In this document: positions 1-6,702 of the stretch, piece after piece
How the letters are laid out: each line of letters opens with the position of its first letter
How positions within the stretch are numbered: the first letter of the stretch is position 1
Source: CAZXIC01 sp964640195
Lineage (GTDB): Archaea > Iainarchaeota > Iainarchaeia > Iainarchaeales > GCA-2688035
NCBI GenBank assembly: GCA_964640195.1
Contig: CAZXIC010000017.1
Coordinates: 1 to 22,070 of the forward strand
DNA length: 22,070 nucleotides
Direction of reading: 5' to 3'
Translations under genes and position numbers: made by a program
The notes under the pieces: model-generated
Databases searched by the model: none
The model's input: the letters and a program-made list of their open reading frames with translations, nothing else
What the model was told of the DNA's origin: nothing

Positions 1-471
1 CGCGCATTGACTGAGACGCGGGAACCGGCAACGGCCGGGGCGAAAGAAGCACACCCTGCGGGGGAGAAGGCTGAAAAGGAAGCTGGGGAAAAAGAGAAGA
101 AGGAGAAGATGGAAGAGAAAGAAAAAGGGAAGGCTGCGGAAAAAGTAAGGCTGGGAAAGAAAGAGGAAGGGAAGAAAAAAGAGCCCAAGAAGGCAGGGGA
201 AAAGAAGAAGGCTGAAAAAGCAAGCGGAAAGAAGGCAAAAAAGGAAAAGAAGGGCAGGGCGAAAAAGGCTGGAGAGGAAGCGAAAAAGCAGATTGGGGAA
301 AAGGCACGGGAAAAAGGAAAAAAGAAGCGTGAGAAGACAGAGGCAGAGGGAAAAGAAGCCCCGGGAAAGGGACAGGAAAAAAAGAAGCGTGAGAAGGCGG
401 AAGAGAAAGAGGCCAAAAGGCCTGTAAAAAAAGAAAATGGAAAAGAAGTGACGGCAGATGCGGCTGAGTGA
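1..471 (+). CDS. Lys/Glu-rich C-terminal tail of an upstream gene, probably uS3 (partial)
   Basis: The frame is open from the first base and ends at a TGA at 469-471, so this is the 3' end of a gene that starts outside the window. At least 155 codons are visible and all are low-complexity Lys, Glu, Ala and Gly with no globular domain. The assignment to uS3 (small-subunit protein of the mRNA entry site) rests only on gene order: in archaea rps3 directly precedes rpl29. Its end overlaps the uL29 start by 14 bases. Positions 211-250 match the end of the uL24 tail (3087-3126) with a few mismatches. A TTG at 7 could be read as a start, but nothing supports an independent gene. Identity is inference; the coding frame is well supported. 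Confidence 0.55.
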   Translation, partial: RALTETREPATAGAKEAHPAGEKAEKEAGEKEKKEKMEEKEKGKAAEKVRLGKKEEGKKKEPKKAGEKKKAEKASGKKAKKEKKGRAKKAGEEAKKQIGEKAREKGKKKREKTEAEGKEAPGKGQEKKKREKAEEKEAKRPVKKENGKEVTADAAE

Positions 472-778
472 AATGCGGAGCATGTCACTGGAAGAGGCAC
501 GAAAGCAAGTGCGGCAGTTGAGGGACGAACTGGCGAAGGAAAGAGCCGTCATTGCGGGCGGCACCAGGCCAGAAAACCCCGGAAGGATTGGACTGCTGCG
601 GAAAACGATTGCAAGGCTGCTTACGGTTATGGGGGAAAAGGAAGCTGCAGGAGCAGCGGGAAAGGCGCAGGAAACCGCTGTTGGCGGAAAACAGGAAAAG
701 GCAGGCAGTACAGCTGTTAAGGCAGGGAAAAAAGAAAGTGGAAAAAAGGAAGGGAGCAAAAAAAGGGGGGGTGAATAA
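458..778 (+). CDS. rpl29: Large-subunit ribosomal protein uL29
   Basis: 106 residues. The first 60 or so match the uL29 helical hairpin: an N-terminal MRLSEMRSMSLEEA segment, a helix with the LRDELAKER stretch, and a second helix with GRIGLLRKTIARLLTVM. uL29 sits near the peptide exit tunnel of the 50S subunit and in archaea is normally followed by aIF1 and Rnp1, as here. Archaeal uL29 is usually about 65-75 residues; the extra 45 residues are a Lys/Gly/Ala-rich tail. ATG 458 is preferred over the in-frame ATG 473 because it keeps the usual basic residues before the SEMRSMS motif. It overlaps the preceding frame by 14 bases. Confidence 0.93.
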   Translation: MRLSEMRSMSLEEARKQVRQLRDELAKERAVIAGGTRPENPGRIGLLRKTIARLLTVMGEKEAAGAAGKAQETAVGGKQEKAGSTAVKAGKKESGKKEGSKKRGGE

Positions 779-784
779 AGAGGA

Positions 785-1087
785 ATGGATGAGGTTTGCC
801 CGAAATGCGGACTGCCCAAAAATCTTTGTATTTGCCAACAAATAGCGAAGGAGCAGCAGAAGATAAAAATCAGGATTGACAGGCGGAGCTTTGGCAAGCT
901 TGTAACTGTTGTAAGCGGGCTTGGCAACGACGTTAATGTGGGGGAGCTGACAAAGCACTTGAAGAGAAGCCTGGCTTGCGGCGGCACAGCGAAACATGAC
1001 CAAATAATCTTGCAGGGCGAGCACAAAAGCAAGGTCAAGGCGATTTTGCTTGGGCAGGGCTTTAAAGAGGAGTTAATAGATGCTTAA
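785..1087 (+). CDS. Translation initiation factor aIF1 (SUI1/eIF1 family)
   Basis: 100 residues. The N-terminus holds a small zinc-ribbon-like motif, CPKCG followed by CIC (residues 5-17), and then the SUI1 fold with a basic strand (KIKIRIDRR), the VVSGLGNDVNVGELTKHLK segment, the CGGTAKHDQIILQGEH core and the final Gly-rich helix. aIF1 binds the small subunit near the P site and enforces start-codon selection. Length is normal for archaea. The gene lies 6 bases after uL29 with a purine-rich ribosome-binding site (AAAGAGGA), and overlaps rnp1 by 8 bases. Placement between uL29 and Rnp1 is the standard archaeal order. Confidence 0.95.
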   Translation: MDEVCPKCGLPKNLCICQQIAKEQQKIKIRIDRRSFGKLVTVVSGLGNDVNVGELTKHLKRSLACGGTAKHDQIILQGEHKSKVKAILLGQGFKEELIDA

Positions 1088-1379
1088 GAAAAAAAAATAC
1101 TGCATAACTAAGGAAAACTTGGCAGTGCATGAATGGATTGGACTGCCTGCAGTTGTTAAGGAGAGCACAGACAAGGGCAGGATTGGTTTGAGAGGCACGA
1201 TAGTTAATGAGACCAAGAATTTGGTTGTGATTGAGACAAAAAAAGGGGAAAAAAATTTGCCGAAGAGGGAAGTGAAATTGGCTGTGAAGATTGGCAAGGA
1301 GAATGTTCTGCTGGACTGCGGCAAGGGGCAGTACAGGCCAGAGGACAGGGTAAAGCATGGGGGTAAAGCAAATGCCTGA
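1080..1379 (+). CDS. rnp1: Ribonuclease P protein component 1 (Rpp29/Pop4 family)
   Basis: 99 residues. After a basic N-terminus, the Sm-like beta barrel of the Rpp29 family is visible: the HEWIGLPAVV start, the GLRGTIVNETKNLVVIET strand pair, and the KREVKLAVKI segment. The protein binds the specificity domain of RNase P RNA together with Rpp21 and helps mature tRNA 5' ends. The length is typical of archaeal versions. Start ATG 1080 overlaps the aIF1 stop by 8 bases, and the end overlaps the uS17 start by 8, so the three genes are probably translationally coupled. Confidence 0.93.
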   Translation: MLKKKKYCITKENLAVHEWIGLPAVVKESTDKGRIGLRGTIVNETKNLVVIETKKGEKNLPKREVKLAVKIGKENVLLDCGKGQYRPEDRVKHGGKANA

Positions 1380-2097
1380 GTGCAATGACAAACGCTGTGC
1401 GGTTCACGGCAGCCTTAGCATACGCGGCGCTGTCTTCAGGGGCGTTGTCGTAAGTGCAAAGCCCGACAAGACAGTTACGGTTGAAAGAGCTGTTGTGCAG
1501 TACGTGCCGAAGTACGAGAGGTATAAGAAGATTAAGAGCCGGGTTTACGCACACAACCCGGGCTGCATTAACGCAAAGGAAAACGACATCGTAAGGGTTG
1601 GTGAAACAAGGAAGCTGAGCAAGACAAAGAGCTTTGTCGTACTTGCAGTGCTTGGGAAGAAAAAGGTAATAAAGGCAGAGGAGGAAGCAGTGGGGATAAA
1701 AAAGGGGAAAGCAGGAGAGGAAGAGGAGGAAAAAGGATGGCTAGAGAAGAAAGAGGATGGGGAGAAAAAAGAGCCCGAGAAGACGAGAGAAAAAGGGAAG
1801 GCTGCGGAGGAAGAGAAGGAAAAAGGGAAGGCTGCGGGAAAGGAAGTTGAGAAAGAAATCGGGAAAGATGCGCAGGAAAAGGAAAGAAAGAAAGCTGAGA
1901 AGGCAGAGGAGACGGGAAAAGAATCTAGGGGAAGGCAGGAAAAGGGCGAAGGAAAGGCTGAGAAGACGGAAGCAAAGGAAAAAGAAACTGAGGGAGAAAG
2001 GCAGGAAAAGGGAGAAAAAGAGCCAGGGAAGATGGAAACTGGGGAAAGTTCTGGAGAAAAGAAACAGGCTGAAAAAGCAGGGAGCGAAGGGAAATGA
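1372..2097 (+). CDS. rps17: Small-subunit ribosomal protein uS17 with long Lys/Glu-rich tail
   Basis: 241 residues. Residues 1-100 are archaeal uS17: an N-terminal CNDKRCAVHG motif (archaeal CNDxxCxxHG pattern), then the OB fold with GAVFRGVVVSAKPDKTVTVE, YVPKYERY, and the C-terminal RVGETRKLSKTKSFVVL. uS17 binds 16S rRNA during early assembly. Archaeal uS17 is normally about 105-115 residues; the remaining 140 or so here are a low-complexity Lys/Glu/Ala tail with DNA repeats shared with uL24. ATG 1372 is chosen because GGGGGT lies 7 bases upstream; an in-frame ATG at 1357 is possible. The stop overlaps uL14 (ATGA). Confidence 0.94.
   Translation: MPECNDKRCAVHGSLSIRGAVFRGVVVSAKPDKTVTVERAVVQYVPKYERYKKIKSRVYAHNPGCINAKENDIVRVGETRKLSKTKSFVVLAVLGKKKVIKAEEEAVGIKKGKAGEEEEEKGWLEKKEDGEKKEPEKTREKGKAAEEEKEKGKAAGKEVEKEIGKDAQEKERKKAEKAEETGKESRGRQEKGEGKAEKTEAKEKETEGERQEKGEKEPGKMETGESSGEKKQAEKAGSEGK
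1813..2081 (+). repeat. uS17 copy of the Lys/Glu tail cassette shared with uL24
   Basis: Two blocks in the uS17 tail match the uL24 tail in the same reading frame. Block A has a perfect 54-bp core at 1839-1892 (equal to 2921-2974) inside a slightly longer imperfect match from about 1813. Block B is a perfect 92-bp match at 1990-2081 (equal to 3009-3100). The offset changes from 1082 to 1019 between blocks, so the uS17 copy carries an extra 63 bp, exactly 21 codons, between them. Synonymous positions are identical, which points to recent copying at DNA level rather than convergent composition. Confidence 0.95.
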
Positions 2098-2492
2098 GGG
2101 CAATAAGCTCGGTTGCAACAAAGGGGCTGTGCCTCAAGAGCAGGTGCGTTTGCACTGACAACAGCGGAGCCAAGGAGGTGCAGATAATCAGCGTGTTCGG
2201 GCACAAGGGAAACAAGAGGATGATGCCAAAGGCAGGCATTGCAGACATGGTGAATGTTGTTGTAAAAAAAGGAAAGCCGGAGATTAGAAAAAAGGTGGAG
2301 AGGGCAGTTGTCGTGAGGGTTAGGAAAGAGTTCAGGAGACCGGATGGCCTGAGGGTTAAATTCGAGGATAATGCGGTTGTGTTGGTTGACGAAAAGGGCC
2401 TGCCAAAGGCGAGTGAAATCAAGGGAGTGATTGCAAAAGAGGTTGGCGAAAGGTGGCCAAAGATTGCAGGAATTGCCAGCGCGATAATCTAG
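2094..2492 (+). CDS. rpl14: Large-subunit ribosomal protein uL14
   Basis: 132 residues, normal for archaeal uL14. Recognisable segments are the VCTDNSGAKEVQIISV strand near the N-terminus, the MPKAGIADMVNVVVKKGKPE turn, the ERAVVVRVRKEFRRPDG stretch, the FEDNAVVLVDEKGLPKASEIKG core and the C-terminal VGERWPKIAGIASAII helix. uL14 lies at the subunit interface and forms part of bridges with the 30S subunit. It starts in a 4-base ATGA overlap with uS17, so coupling is likely. Unlike its two neighbours it carries no charged extension, which helps separate real domain from tail in uS17 and uL24. Confidence 0.97.
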   Translation: MRAISSVATKGLCLKSRCVCTDNSGAKEVQIISVFGHKGNKRMMPKAGIADMVNVVVKKGKPEIRKKVERAVVVRVRKEFRRPDGLRVKFEDNAVVLVDEKGLPKASEIKGVIAKEVGERWPKIAGIASAII

Positions 2493-2507
2493 GGAATGTG
2501 TTTTTGT

Positions 2508-3140
2508 ATGAATATTATTGAGTCAAGCAAGCCGAAAAAGCAGAGGCAGTACCTTTACAGCAAAGCATTGCACAGGAAGCAGAAAGACTTGTCCGGGCAT
2601 TTGAACAAAAAGCTATCAGGGCAGCTTGGCAAGAGAAGCCTGCGGATTAGGAAAGGGGACACTGTAAAGGTTTTGAGGGGAAGCAAGAAAGGAAGCGAGG
2701 GCAAGGTCACGGGCGTTGACTACAGAAGAGGGGTTGTTTTCATTGAGAAGCTGGTAAGAAAGAAGGCAGATGGGACAGAGATAGCGCTGCCGGTAAGGGC
2801 TTCTAACCTGCTGATTGTTGATGTTGACAGAAGCGATGCAAGAAGGTTCAGGAGAAAGAAGGCTGGGAAGATGCCAGAGCCTGAAAAAGCAGGAGAGAAG
2901 GAAAAAGGAAAGGCTGCGGAAAAGGAAGTTGAGAAAGAAATCGGGAAAGATGCGCAGGAAAAGGAAAGAAAGAAGAATGAGAAGACGGAGGAGAAGGAAA
3001 AAGAAGCCGAGGGAGAAAGGCAGGAAAAGGGAGAAAAAGAGCCAGGGAAGATGGAAACTGGGGAAAGTTCTGGAGAAAAGAAACAGGCTGAAAAAGCAGG
3101 CGGAAAGAAGGCGAAAAAGGAAAAAAGGAGCAAGCGGTGA
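2508..3140 (+). CDS. rpl24: Large-subunit ribosomal protein uL24 with Lys/Glu-rich tail
   Basis: 210 residues from ATG 2508. Residues 1-115 are archaeal uL24: SSKPKKQRQ, the LSGHLNKKL helix, and the KOW motif RKGDTVKVLRGSKKGSEGKV, then VRASNLLIVDV. The protein is an assembly initiator on 23S rRNA near the exit tunnel. Archaeal uL24 is about 120 residues; the last 90 or so are a Lys/Glu/Ala tail whose DNA is largely copied in, or from, uS17. An in-frame ATG at 2496 would add MCFC, which family members lack, so 2508 is preferred, though the evidence is thin. The gene starts 15 bases after uL14 and ends 7 bases before eS4. Confidence 0.93.
   Translation: MNIIESSKPKKQRQYLYSKALHRKQKDLSGHLNKKLSGQLGKRSLRIRKGDTVKVLRGSKKGSEGKVTGVDYRRGVVFIEKLVRKKADGTEIALPVRASNLLIVDVDRSDARRFRRKKAGKMPEPEKAGEKEKGKAAEKEVEKEIGKDAQEKERKKNEKTEEKEKEAEGERQEKGEKEPGKMETGESSGEKKQAEKAGGKKAKKEKRSKR
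2895..3100 (+). repeat. uL24 copy of the Lys/Glu tail cassette shared with uS17
   Basis: Partner of the repeat in uS17. The perfect parts are 2921-2974 (54 bp) and 3009-3100 (92 bp). The blocks stay in the same codon phase as in uS17, so both encode the same peptide segments. Just downstream, 3087-3126 also resembles the uS3-like tail at 211-250 in the same phase, so three successive long tails share pieces. Confidence 0.95.
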
Positions 3141-3147
3141 TTTAGAG

Positions 3148-3870
3148 GTGGCTAGAAAGGGCGAAAGAAAGGCTGAGAAGAGGCTCGCAGCAGGCAAGGC
3201 TGCTGCTTTACTCAGAAAGGAAAAAACATGGGCGATTAAGCCAACGGCAGGACCGCATAATAGGAAAAGCGCTGTTCCGCTTGGGTTTGTTGTAAGGGAC
3301 CTGCTCGGCATGGCTAACACACTGCGGGAAGTAAAGTACATTCTGAACAAGGGTTTGGTTTCGGTTGACGGCAGGACAGTGAAGGACAGCAGGTTTCCCG
3401 TTGGGTTGTTTGACTTGCTCGAAGCGAAGCCGGAAAAGGGGCTCTACCGCATGCTTGTTAACAGAAAAGGGCAGCTGATTGCAAGGGAAGAGAAGCAAGG
3501 CAAGAAAGAAAAGCTGTGCAAAATCGTTTCAAAGACTGCATTTGGCAAGGACAGGCAGCAGCTGCAGACAAATGACGGAAGGACATTCAGCGAGGAGAAG
3601 CCTGCTGCAAAGGTGGGCGACAGCTTGCTCATATCCCTGCCGGGGCAGAGGATCCTGCAGCACTTTAAATTCGTGCCTGGCAGTACTGCGCTTGTTGTAA
3701 GCGGGAGAAACGTTGGGACGCTTGCAACAATTAAAAAAATCATACCCGGAACGATGAGGAGACCAAAACTGGTTACGCTGGATGCTGATGGAAAGGAGTT
3801 CCAGACCACCGCAGCCAATATTTTCATTGTCGGGGATAAAAAACCGGCAATTGCAGTAAAGAGTGGGTAA
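3148..3870 (+). CDS. rps4e: Small-subunit ribosomal protein eS4
   Basis: 240 residues. The N-terminus ARKGERKAEKRLAAGKA, then WAIKPTAGPHNRKSAVPLGFVVRDLLG, matches the eS4 start; the S4-like RNA-binding segment follows (ILNKGLVSVDGRTVKDSRFPVGLFD), and a KOW-like region near the C-terminus (VSGRNVGTLATIKKI). eS4 is an archaeal and eukaryotic protein of the 30S body. The frame stays open far upstream through the uL24 tail, but GTG 3148 gives exactly the conserved N-terminus and lies 7 bases after the uL24 stop. The length is usual for archaeal eS4, and it has no charged extension. Confidence 0.95.
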   Translation: MARKGERKAEKRLAAGKAAALLRKEKTWAIKPTAGPHNRKSAVPLGFVVRDLLGMANTLREVKYILNKGLVSVDGRTVKDSRFPVGLFDLLEAKPEKGLYRMLVNRKGQLIAREEKQGKKEKLCKIVSKTAFGKDRQQLQTNDGRTFSEEKPAAKVGDSLLISLPGQRILQHFKFVPGSTALVVSGRNVGTLATIKKIIPGTMRRPKLVTLDADGKEFQTTAANIFIVGDKKPAIAVKSG

Positions 3871-3873
3871 AAA

Positions 3874-4389
3874 ATGTCAGATGAGAACAGCATGAAGAAG
3901 ATAGCCTTGGAAAAGGTAACCGTGAACATGGGGGTGGGACCAGACCCTGATGCGCTAAAGACTGCGCAGAAAATAATTGAAAGGATTACTGAAAAGAAGG
4001 CTGTCCAGACCAAATGCAGGGTAAAGCAGCCCAAGTGGAACATCAGGCCAGGCTTAGCAATCGGCTTGAAAGTCACTTTGAGGGACAAGGAAGCCGAGGA
4101 CTTTTTGGGCAAGGCTTTAAGCGCAAAGGGAAATTCGCTGAGCAGCAAAAACTTTGACAACAGGGGCAACTTTGGTTTCGGCATCCACGAGTACATAGAC
4201 CTGCCCGGCGTAAGGTATGACCCTGCCCTGGGCGTCAGGGGTTTCGATGTCCTGGTAACACTGCGGAGGCCTGGTTTTAGGGTAAAGAGAAGGAAGAGAA
4301 GGAGCACACCGGTCGGCAAAATGCATGTAATTGAAAAGCCGGAGGCCATTGATTTTGTAAGAAAAAAATTCGGGGCAGTGGTGGAATGA
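3874..4389 (+). CDS. rpl5: Large-subunit ribosomal protein uL5
   Basis: 171 residues, normal for archaeal uL5. Clear segments are the ALEKVTVNMGVG strand near residue 12, the KKAVQTKCRVKQPKWNIRPGLAIGLKVTLRD stretch, the FDNRGNFGFGIHEYIDLPGVRYDP core, and GVRGFDVLVTLRRPGFRVKRR. uL5 binds 5S rRNA and contacts the P-site tRNA. ATG 3874 lies 3 bases after the eS4 stop; an in-frame ATG at 3892 is closer to the conserved region and cannot be excluded. The stop overlaps uS14 (ATGA). Confidence 0.96.
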   Translation: MSDENSMKKIALEKVTVNMGVGPDPDALKTAQKIIERITEKKAVQTKCRVKQPKWNIRPGLAIGLKVTLRDKEAEDFLGKALSAKGNSLSSKNFDNRGNFGFGIHEYIDLPGVRYDPALGVRGFDVLVTLRRPGFRVKRRKRRSTPVGKMHVIEKPEAIDFVRKKFGAVVE

Positions 4390-4556
4390 CAGGAAAGAGG
4401 GTCAAGGAAAAGCGCAACCTGCGGGAAGAGAAAAGGCTGCGCAGGTGCAGGGTTTGCGGAACAAGGAAGGCGGTTGTAAGGAAGTATGGCTTGAAGGTTT
4501 GCAGGAGATGCTTTAAGGAGATTGCTGAAAGAATCGGCTTCAAAAAATACGACTAA
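4386..4556 (+). CDS. rps14: Small-subunit ribosomal protein uS14, zinc-binding form
   Basis: A short gene of 56 residues. It holds the expected zinc site as two CxxC pairs, CRVC at residues 21-24 and CRRC at 39-42, separated by the RKAVVRKYGLKV linker, and ends with FKEIAERIGFKKYD as in archaeal uS14. The protein sits in the 30S head near the A site. ATG 4386 overlaps the uL5 stop by 4 bases (ATGA). Length and cysteine spacing are standard for archaea. The gene order uL5, uS14, uS8 confirms the call. Confidence 0.96.
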   Translation: MTGKRVKEKRNLREEKRLRRCRVCGTRKAVVRKYGLKVCRRCFKEIAERIGFKKYD

Positions 4557-4571
4557 AAAGGTGGAGTACTG

Positions 4572-4961
4572 ATGGGTTTGGATCCTATTGCAGATGCATT
4601 GGTTGCAATAAAGAACAGCGATGCCGCTGCCAACAAAGAGTGTTTATTCAGGCCTGCGAGCAAACTGTTGGGGGAGATTTTGAGGGTAATGCAGCAGCAG
4701 GGCTATGTTAACAGCTTTGAATTCATAGATGACGGCAGGGACGGCACTTACAGGATAGAGCTGCTTGGGAAAATCAACAACTGCAGGGCAATAAAGCCGA
4801 GGTATGCGGTGAAAAACAACGAATTCGAAAAGTACGAGAAGCGCTACCTGCCAGCGCGGGATGTCGGCATTTTGGTTGTCACAACCCCGAAAGGCGTTTT
4901 GACCCACAGCGAAGCGAAGAAAAATGGCATTGGAGGAAGATTGCTGGCGTTTGTTTATTGA
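4572..4961 (+). CDS. rps8: Small-subunit ribosomal protein uS8
   Basis: 129 residues. The N-terminal DPIADALVAIKNSDAA helix, the GYVNSFEFIDDGRDGTYRIELLGKINNC sheet, and the C-terminal GILVVTTPKGVLTHSEAKKNGIGGRLLAFVY are diagnostic of archaeal uS8, which binds helix 21 of 16S rRNA. Length is typical. A ribosome-binding stretch AAGGTGGAG lies just before ATG 4572, 15 bases after uS14. It ends 10 bases before the preferred uL6 start. Confidence 0.96.
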   Translation: MGLDPIADALVAIKNSDAAANKECLFRPASKLLGEILRVMQQQGYVNSFEFIDDGRDGTYRIELLGKINNCRAIKPRYAVKNNEFEKYEKRYLPARDVGILVVTTPKGVLTHSEAKKNGIGGRLLAFVY

Positions 4962-4971
4962 AGGGATTTTT

Positions 4972-5619
4972 ATGACAGGGGAAAAAATGCAGAGGGTTAT
5001 CAGCCTGCCTGAAGGATTCACGGCTGTGGCAGAGCACAACAGCATTACGCTAAAGTCAGCGAAAGGTGAGACAACCAAAAAGTTCAAGGCGAGTGGCATT
5101 TCATTCAAGGTGCAGAACAGCAGCATTGTGCTTGAAGGCAGGCCCGCTTCACGCAGAATCAATGCATTGCTGCAAACGATTGCCTCGCATATCGGTAACA
5201 TGGCAGCTGGGCTGCAGCAGCAGTTCCAGTACAAGCTTGCAGTGGTCTACAGCCATTTCCCAATGAACGTCACTGTCAAAGGCAACGTTGTTGAAATAAA
5301 CAATTTCACAGGCGAAAAGTTTCCAAGATATGCAAAAATCCTGCCAAATGTAAGCGTGCAGGTCAAAGGCAAGGAGATTACGGTGAGCAGCGCTGACAAA
5401 GAGGCTGCAGGGCAGACTGTTGCAAACCTTGAGAACGCGACAAAGGTCAAGGGAAAGGACAGGAGAATTTATCAGGACGGGATATTTGTTGTCCAAAAAG
5501 CCAAGAGGCCGGCAGTTGGGGGAAGAGAAAAGCATGCTGCCGTTGAAATAGAGGAAAAACAGGCAGCACCCGAGGAAAAAGCCGAAAGGGCAGTACTTGA
5601 GCGAAAGGGTGAGCGTTGA
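4972..5619 (+). CDS. rpl6: Large-subunit ribosomal protein uL6
   Basis: 215 residues from ATG 4972. The two uL6 repeats are visible: VISLPEGFTAVAEHNSITLKS near the N-terminus and NVTVKGNVVEINNFTGEKFPR in the middle, followed by QVKGKEITVSSADKEAAGQTVANLENATK and DRRIYQDGIFVV. uL6 lies near the factor-binding site of the 50S subunit. Archaeal uL6 is about 180 residues, so the last 36 residues (from about 5508) are a Glu/Ala/Lys-rich extension. The frame is open back to 4924 inside uS8, but ATG 4972 fits the family start. The stop overlaps the eL32 start. Confidence 0.95.
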   Translation: MTGEKMQRVISLPEGFTAVAEHNSITLKSAKGETTKKFKASGISFKVQNSSIVLEGRPASRRINALLQTIASHIGNMAAGLQQQFQYKLAVVYSHFPMNVTVKGNVVEINNFTGEKFPRYAKILPNVSVQVKGKEITVSSADKEAAGQTVANLENATKVKGKDRRIYQDGIFVVQKAKRPAVGGREKHAAVEIEEKQAAPEEKAERAVLERKGER

Positions 5620-6242
5620 TGGCTGGAAAGAAGGCTAAAGGAATGGAAAAGCCGAAAAAGCCGAAGGAAGCAAAAAAAGGGAAACTGGGGGAGGCTGGCA
5701 GACCTGCGAAGAGGGAAAAGTCTGCAGTAGAGGAAAAAGGGAAAACCGCAGAAAAAGAAAAGAAGGAAGCCAAGAAAGTAGGGGGGGCAGTAGAGAAGGG
5801 AGAGAAAAAACAAGTTGGGAAAAAGGCAGGGGAAAAGGAAGAAAGAAAGCGCGTAAGCAAAAGCAAAGAGGCTAAGCGCTTGGCAATGCTGGTAAAGAAA
5901 AAGAAGAGATACTTGTTCAGGGGCAGGTTCGGCAAGAGAAGCGTCAGAAACGTAAGCAAAAGGAAGTGGCAGAGGTGGAGAATGCCAAGGGGGATTGACA
6001 TTTATTTCAAGCGGGAAGACGGCAGGATTCCCGGCACCGGCTACAGGACACCAAAAAGCATTAGATTCGTGCACCCAAGCGGCTTTGGGGAAGCGCTTGT
6101 TAGGAATGCCGCAGAGGTCGAGGCACTTGCTGCTAAGAAGGAAACTGTTGCAGCAAGAATCTCTGCAGCTGTGGGGAGAAAGAAGAGGCAGGAGATATTG
6201 AAAAAAGCGGAAGAGCTCGGCGTTTTTGTTTTGAACAGGTGA
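5619..6242 (+). CDS. rpl32e: Large-subunit ribosomal protein eL32 with long Lys-rich N-terminal extension
   Basis: 207 residues from ATG 5619, which overlaps the uL6 stop (TGATG). Residues 80-207 hold the eL32 domain: KKKRYLFRGRFGKRSV, KRKWQRWRMPRGID, GYRTPKSIRFVHPSGFGEALVRN, and the C-terminal RKKRQEILKKAEELGVFVLNR. The first 79 residues are Lys/Glu/Ala-rich. Some archaeal eL32 proteins do carry N-terminal additions, but here 39 bp of the extension (5741-5779) are identical to part of the eL24 tail. A TTG at 5616 would add one residue. eL32 is a 50S protein of archaea and eukaryotes. Confidence 0.94.
   Translation: MAGKKAKGMEKPKKPKEAKKGKLGEAGRPAKREKSAVEEKGKTAEKEKKEAKKVGGAVEKGEKKQVGKKAGEKEERKRVSKSKEAKRLAMLVKKKKRYLFRGRFGKRSVRNVSKRKWQRWRMPRGIDIYFKREDGRIPGTGYRTPKSIRFVHPSGFGEALVRNAAEVEALAAKKETVAARISAAVGRKKRQEILKKAEELGVFVLNR
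5741..5779 (+). repeat. 39-bp repeat in the eL32 extension, identical to part of eL24
   Basis: A perfect 39-bp match to 21339-21377 in the eL24 tail, in the same codon phase, encoding KTAEKEKKEAKKV in both. The sequence diverges right after, by A versus G at the next base. Low-complexity composition lowers the significance somewhat, but synonymous positions are also identical. Confidence 0.93.
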
Positions 6243-6249
6243 GCAGGCA

Positions 6250-6696
6250 ATGAAGGCTGACAAGGTTAGGAGGATGGCTGCCCGGATATTAAAGGCGGCA
6301 AACTCAGACGTCTGGTTTGACTACAAGCGGCTGGAGAAAATCCAGTCTGTCATGACAAAGGAGGACGTAAGGGGCCTCATAAGCGAAGGGGCAATCAGGA
6401 AAAGGAAGAAGCAGAGCAAGAGCAGGGGAAGAGCGAGGCTGCTGAAAGCGAAGAAAAAGAGGGGCAGAAAAAGGGGGCATGGAAAGAGGAAGGGGAAGAG
6501 GAAGGCAAGGCAGAGGGGCAAAGAGCAATGGATGAGGAACATCAGAAGCCAGAGGCGGATGCTGCGGCAGCTGAGGGAAAAGAAGCCAGATGCTGTGAAA
6601 AAGGCAGGCTACAGAAAGGTGTACAGGATGGCTAAAGGAAACCTTTTCAAAGGAAAGAAGTATCTGCGCACTGCCGTTGAGGGCAAGAAAGGGTGA
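6250..6696 (+). CDS. rpl19e: Large-subunit ribosomal protein eL19
   Basis: 148 residues, typical of archaeal eL19. It begins with KADKVRRMAARILKAANSDVWFD, then the DVRGLISEGAIRKRKKQSKSRGRAR segment, a very basic linker (GRKRGHGKRKGKRKARQRGK) and the long C-terminal helix ending RKVYRMAKGNLFKGKKYLRT. eL19 binds 23S rRNA and, in archaea and eukaryotes, contributes to an intersubunit bridge. The basic linker is normal for the family and is not one of the Lys/Glu tails. It starts 7 bases after eL32. Confidence 0.97.
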   Translation: MKADKVRRMAARILKAANSDVWFDYKRLEKIQSVMTKEDVRGLISEGAIRKRKKQSKSRGRARLLKAKKKRGRKRGHGKRKGKRKARQRGKEQWMRNIRSQRRMLRQLREKKPDAVKKAGYRKVYRMAKGNLFKGKKYLRTAVEGKKG

Positions 6697-6702
6697 ATTC
6701 CT

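Noticed and set aside
1757..2158. Plus-strand Arg/Lys-rich frame inside uS17
   Set aside because: It is the shifted reading of the Lys/Glu tail (AGG and AAG codons) and ends inside uL14; no independent signals.
1545..2204. Minus-strand frame opposite the uS17 tail
   Set aside because: Composition (Phe, Ser, Pro) is the mirror of the purine-rich tail; no start context or family resemblance.
2815..3147. Upstream extension of the eS4 frame through the uL24 tail
   Set aside because: The conserved eS4 N-terminus begins at GTG 3148; the upstream part is a shifted reading of the uL24 tail.
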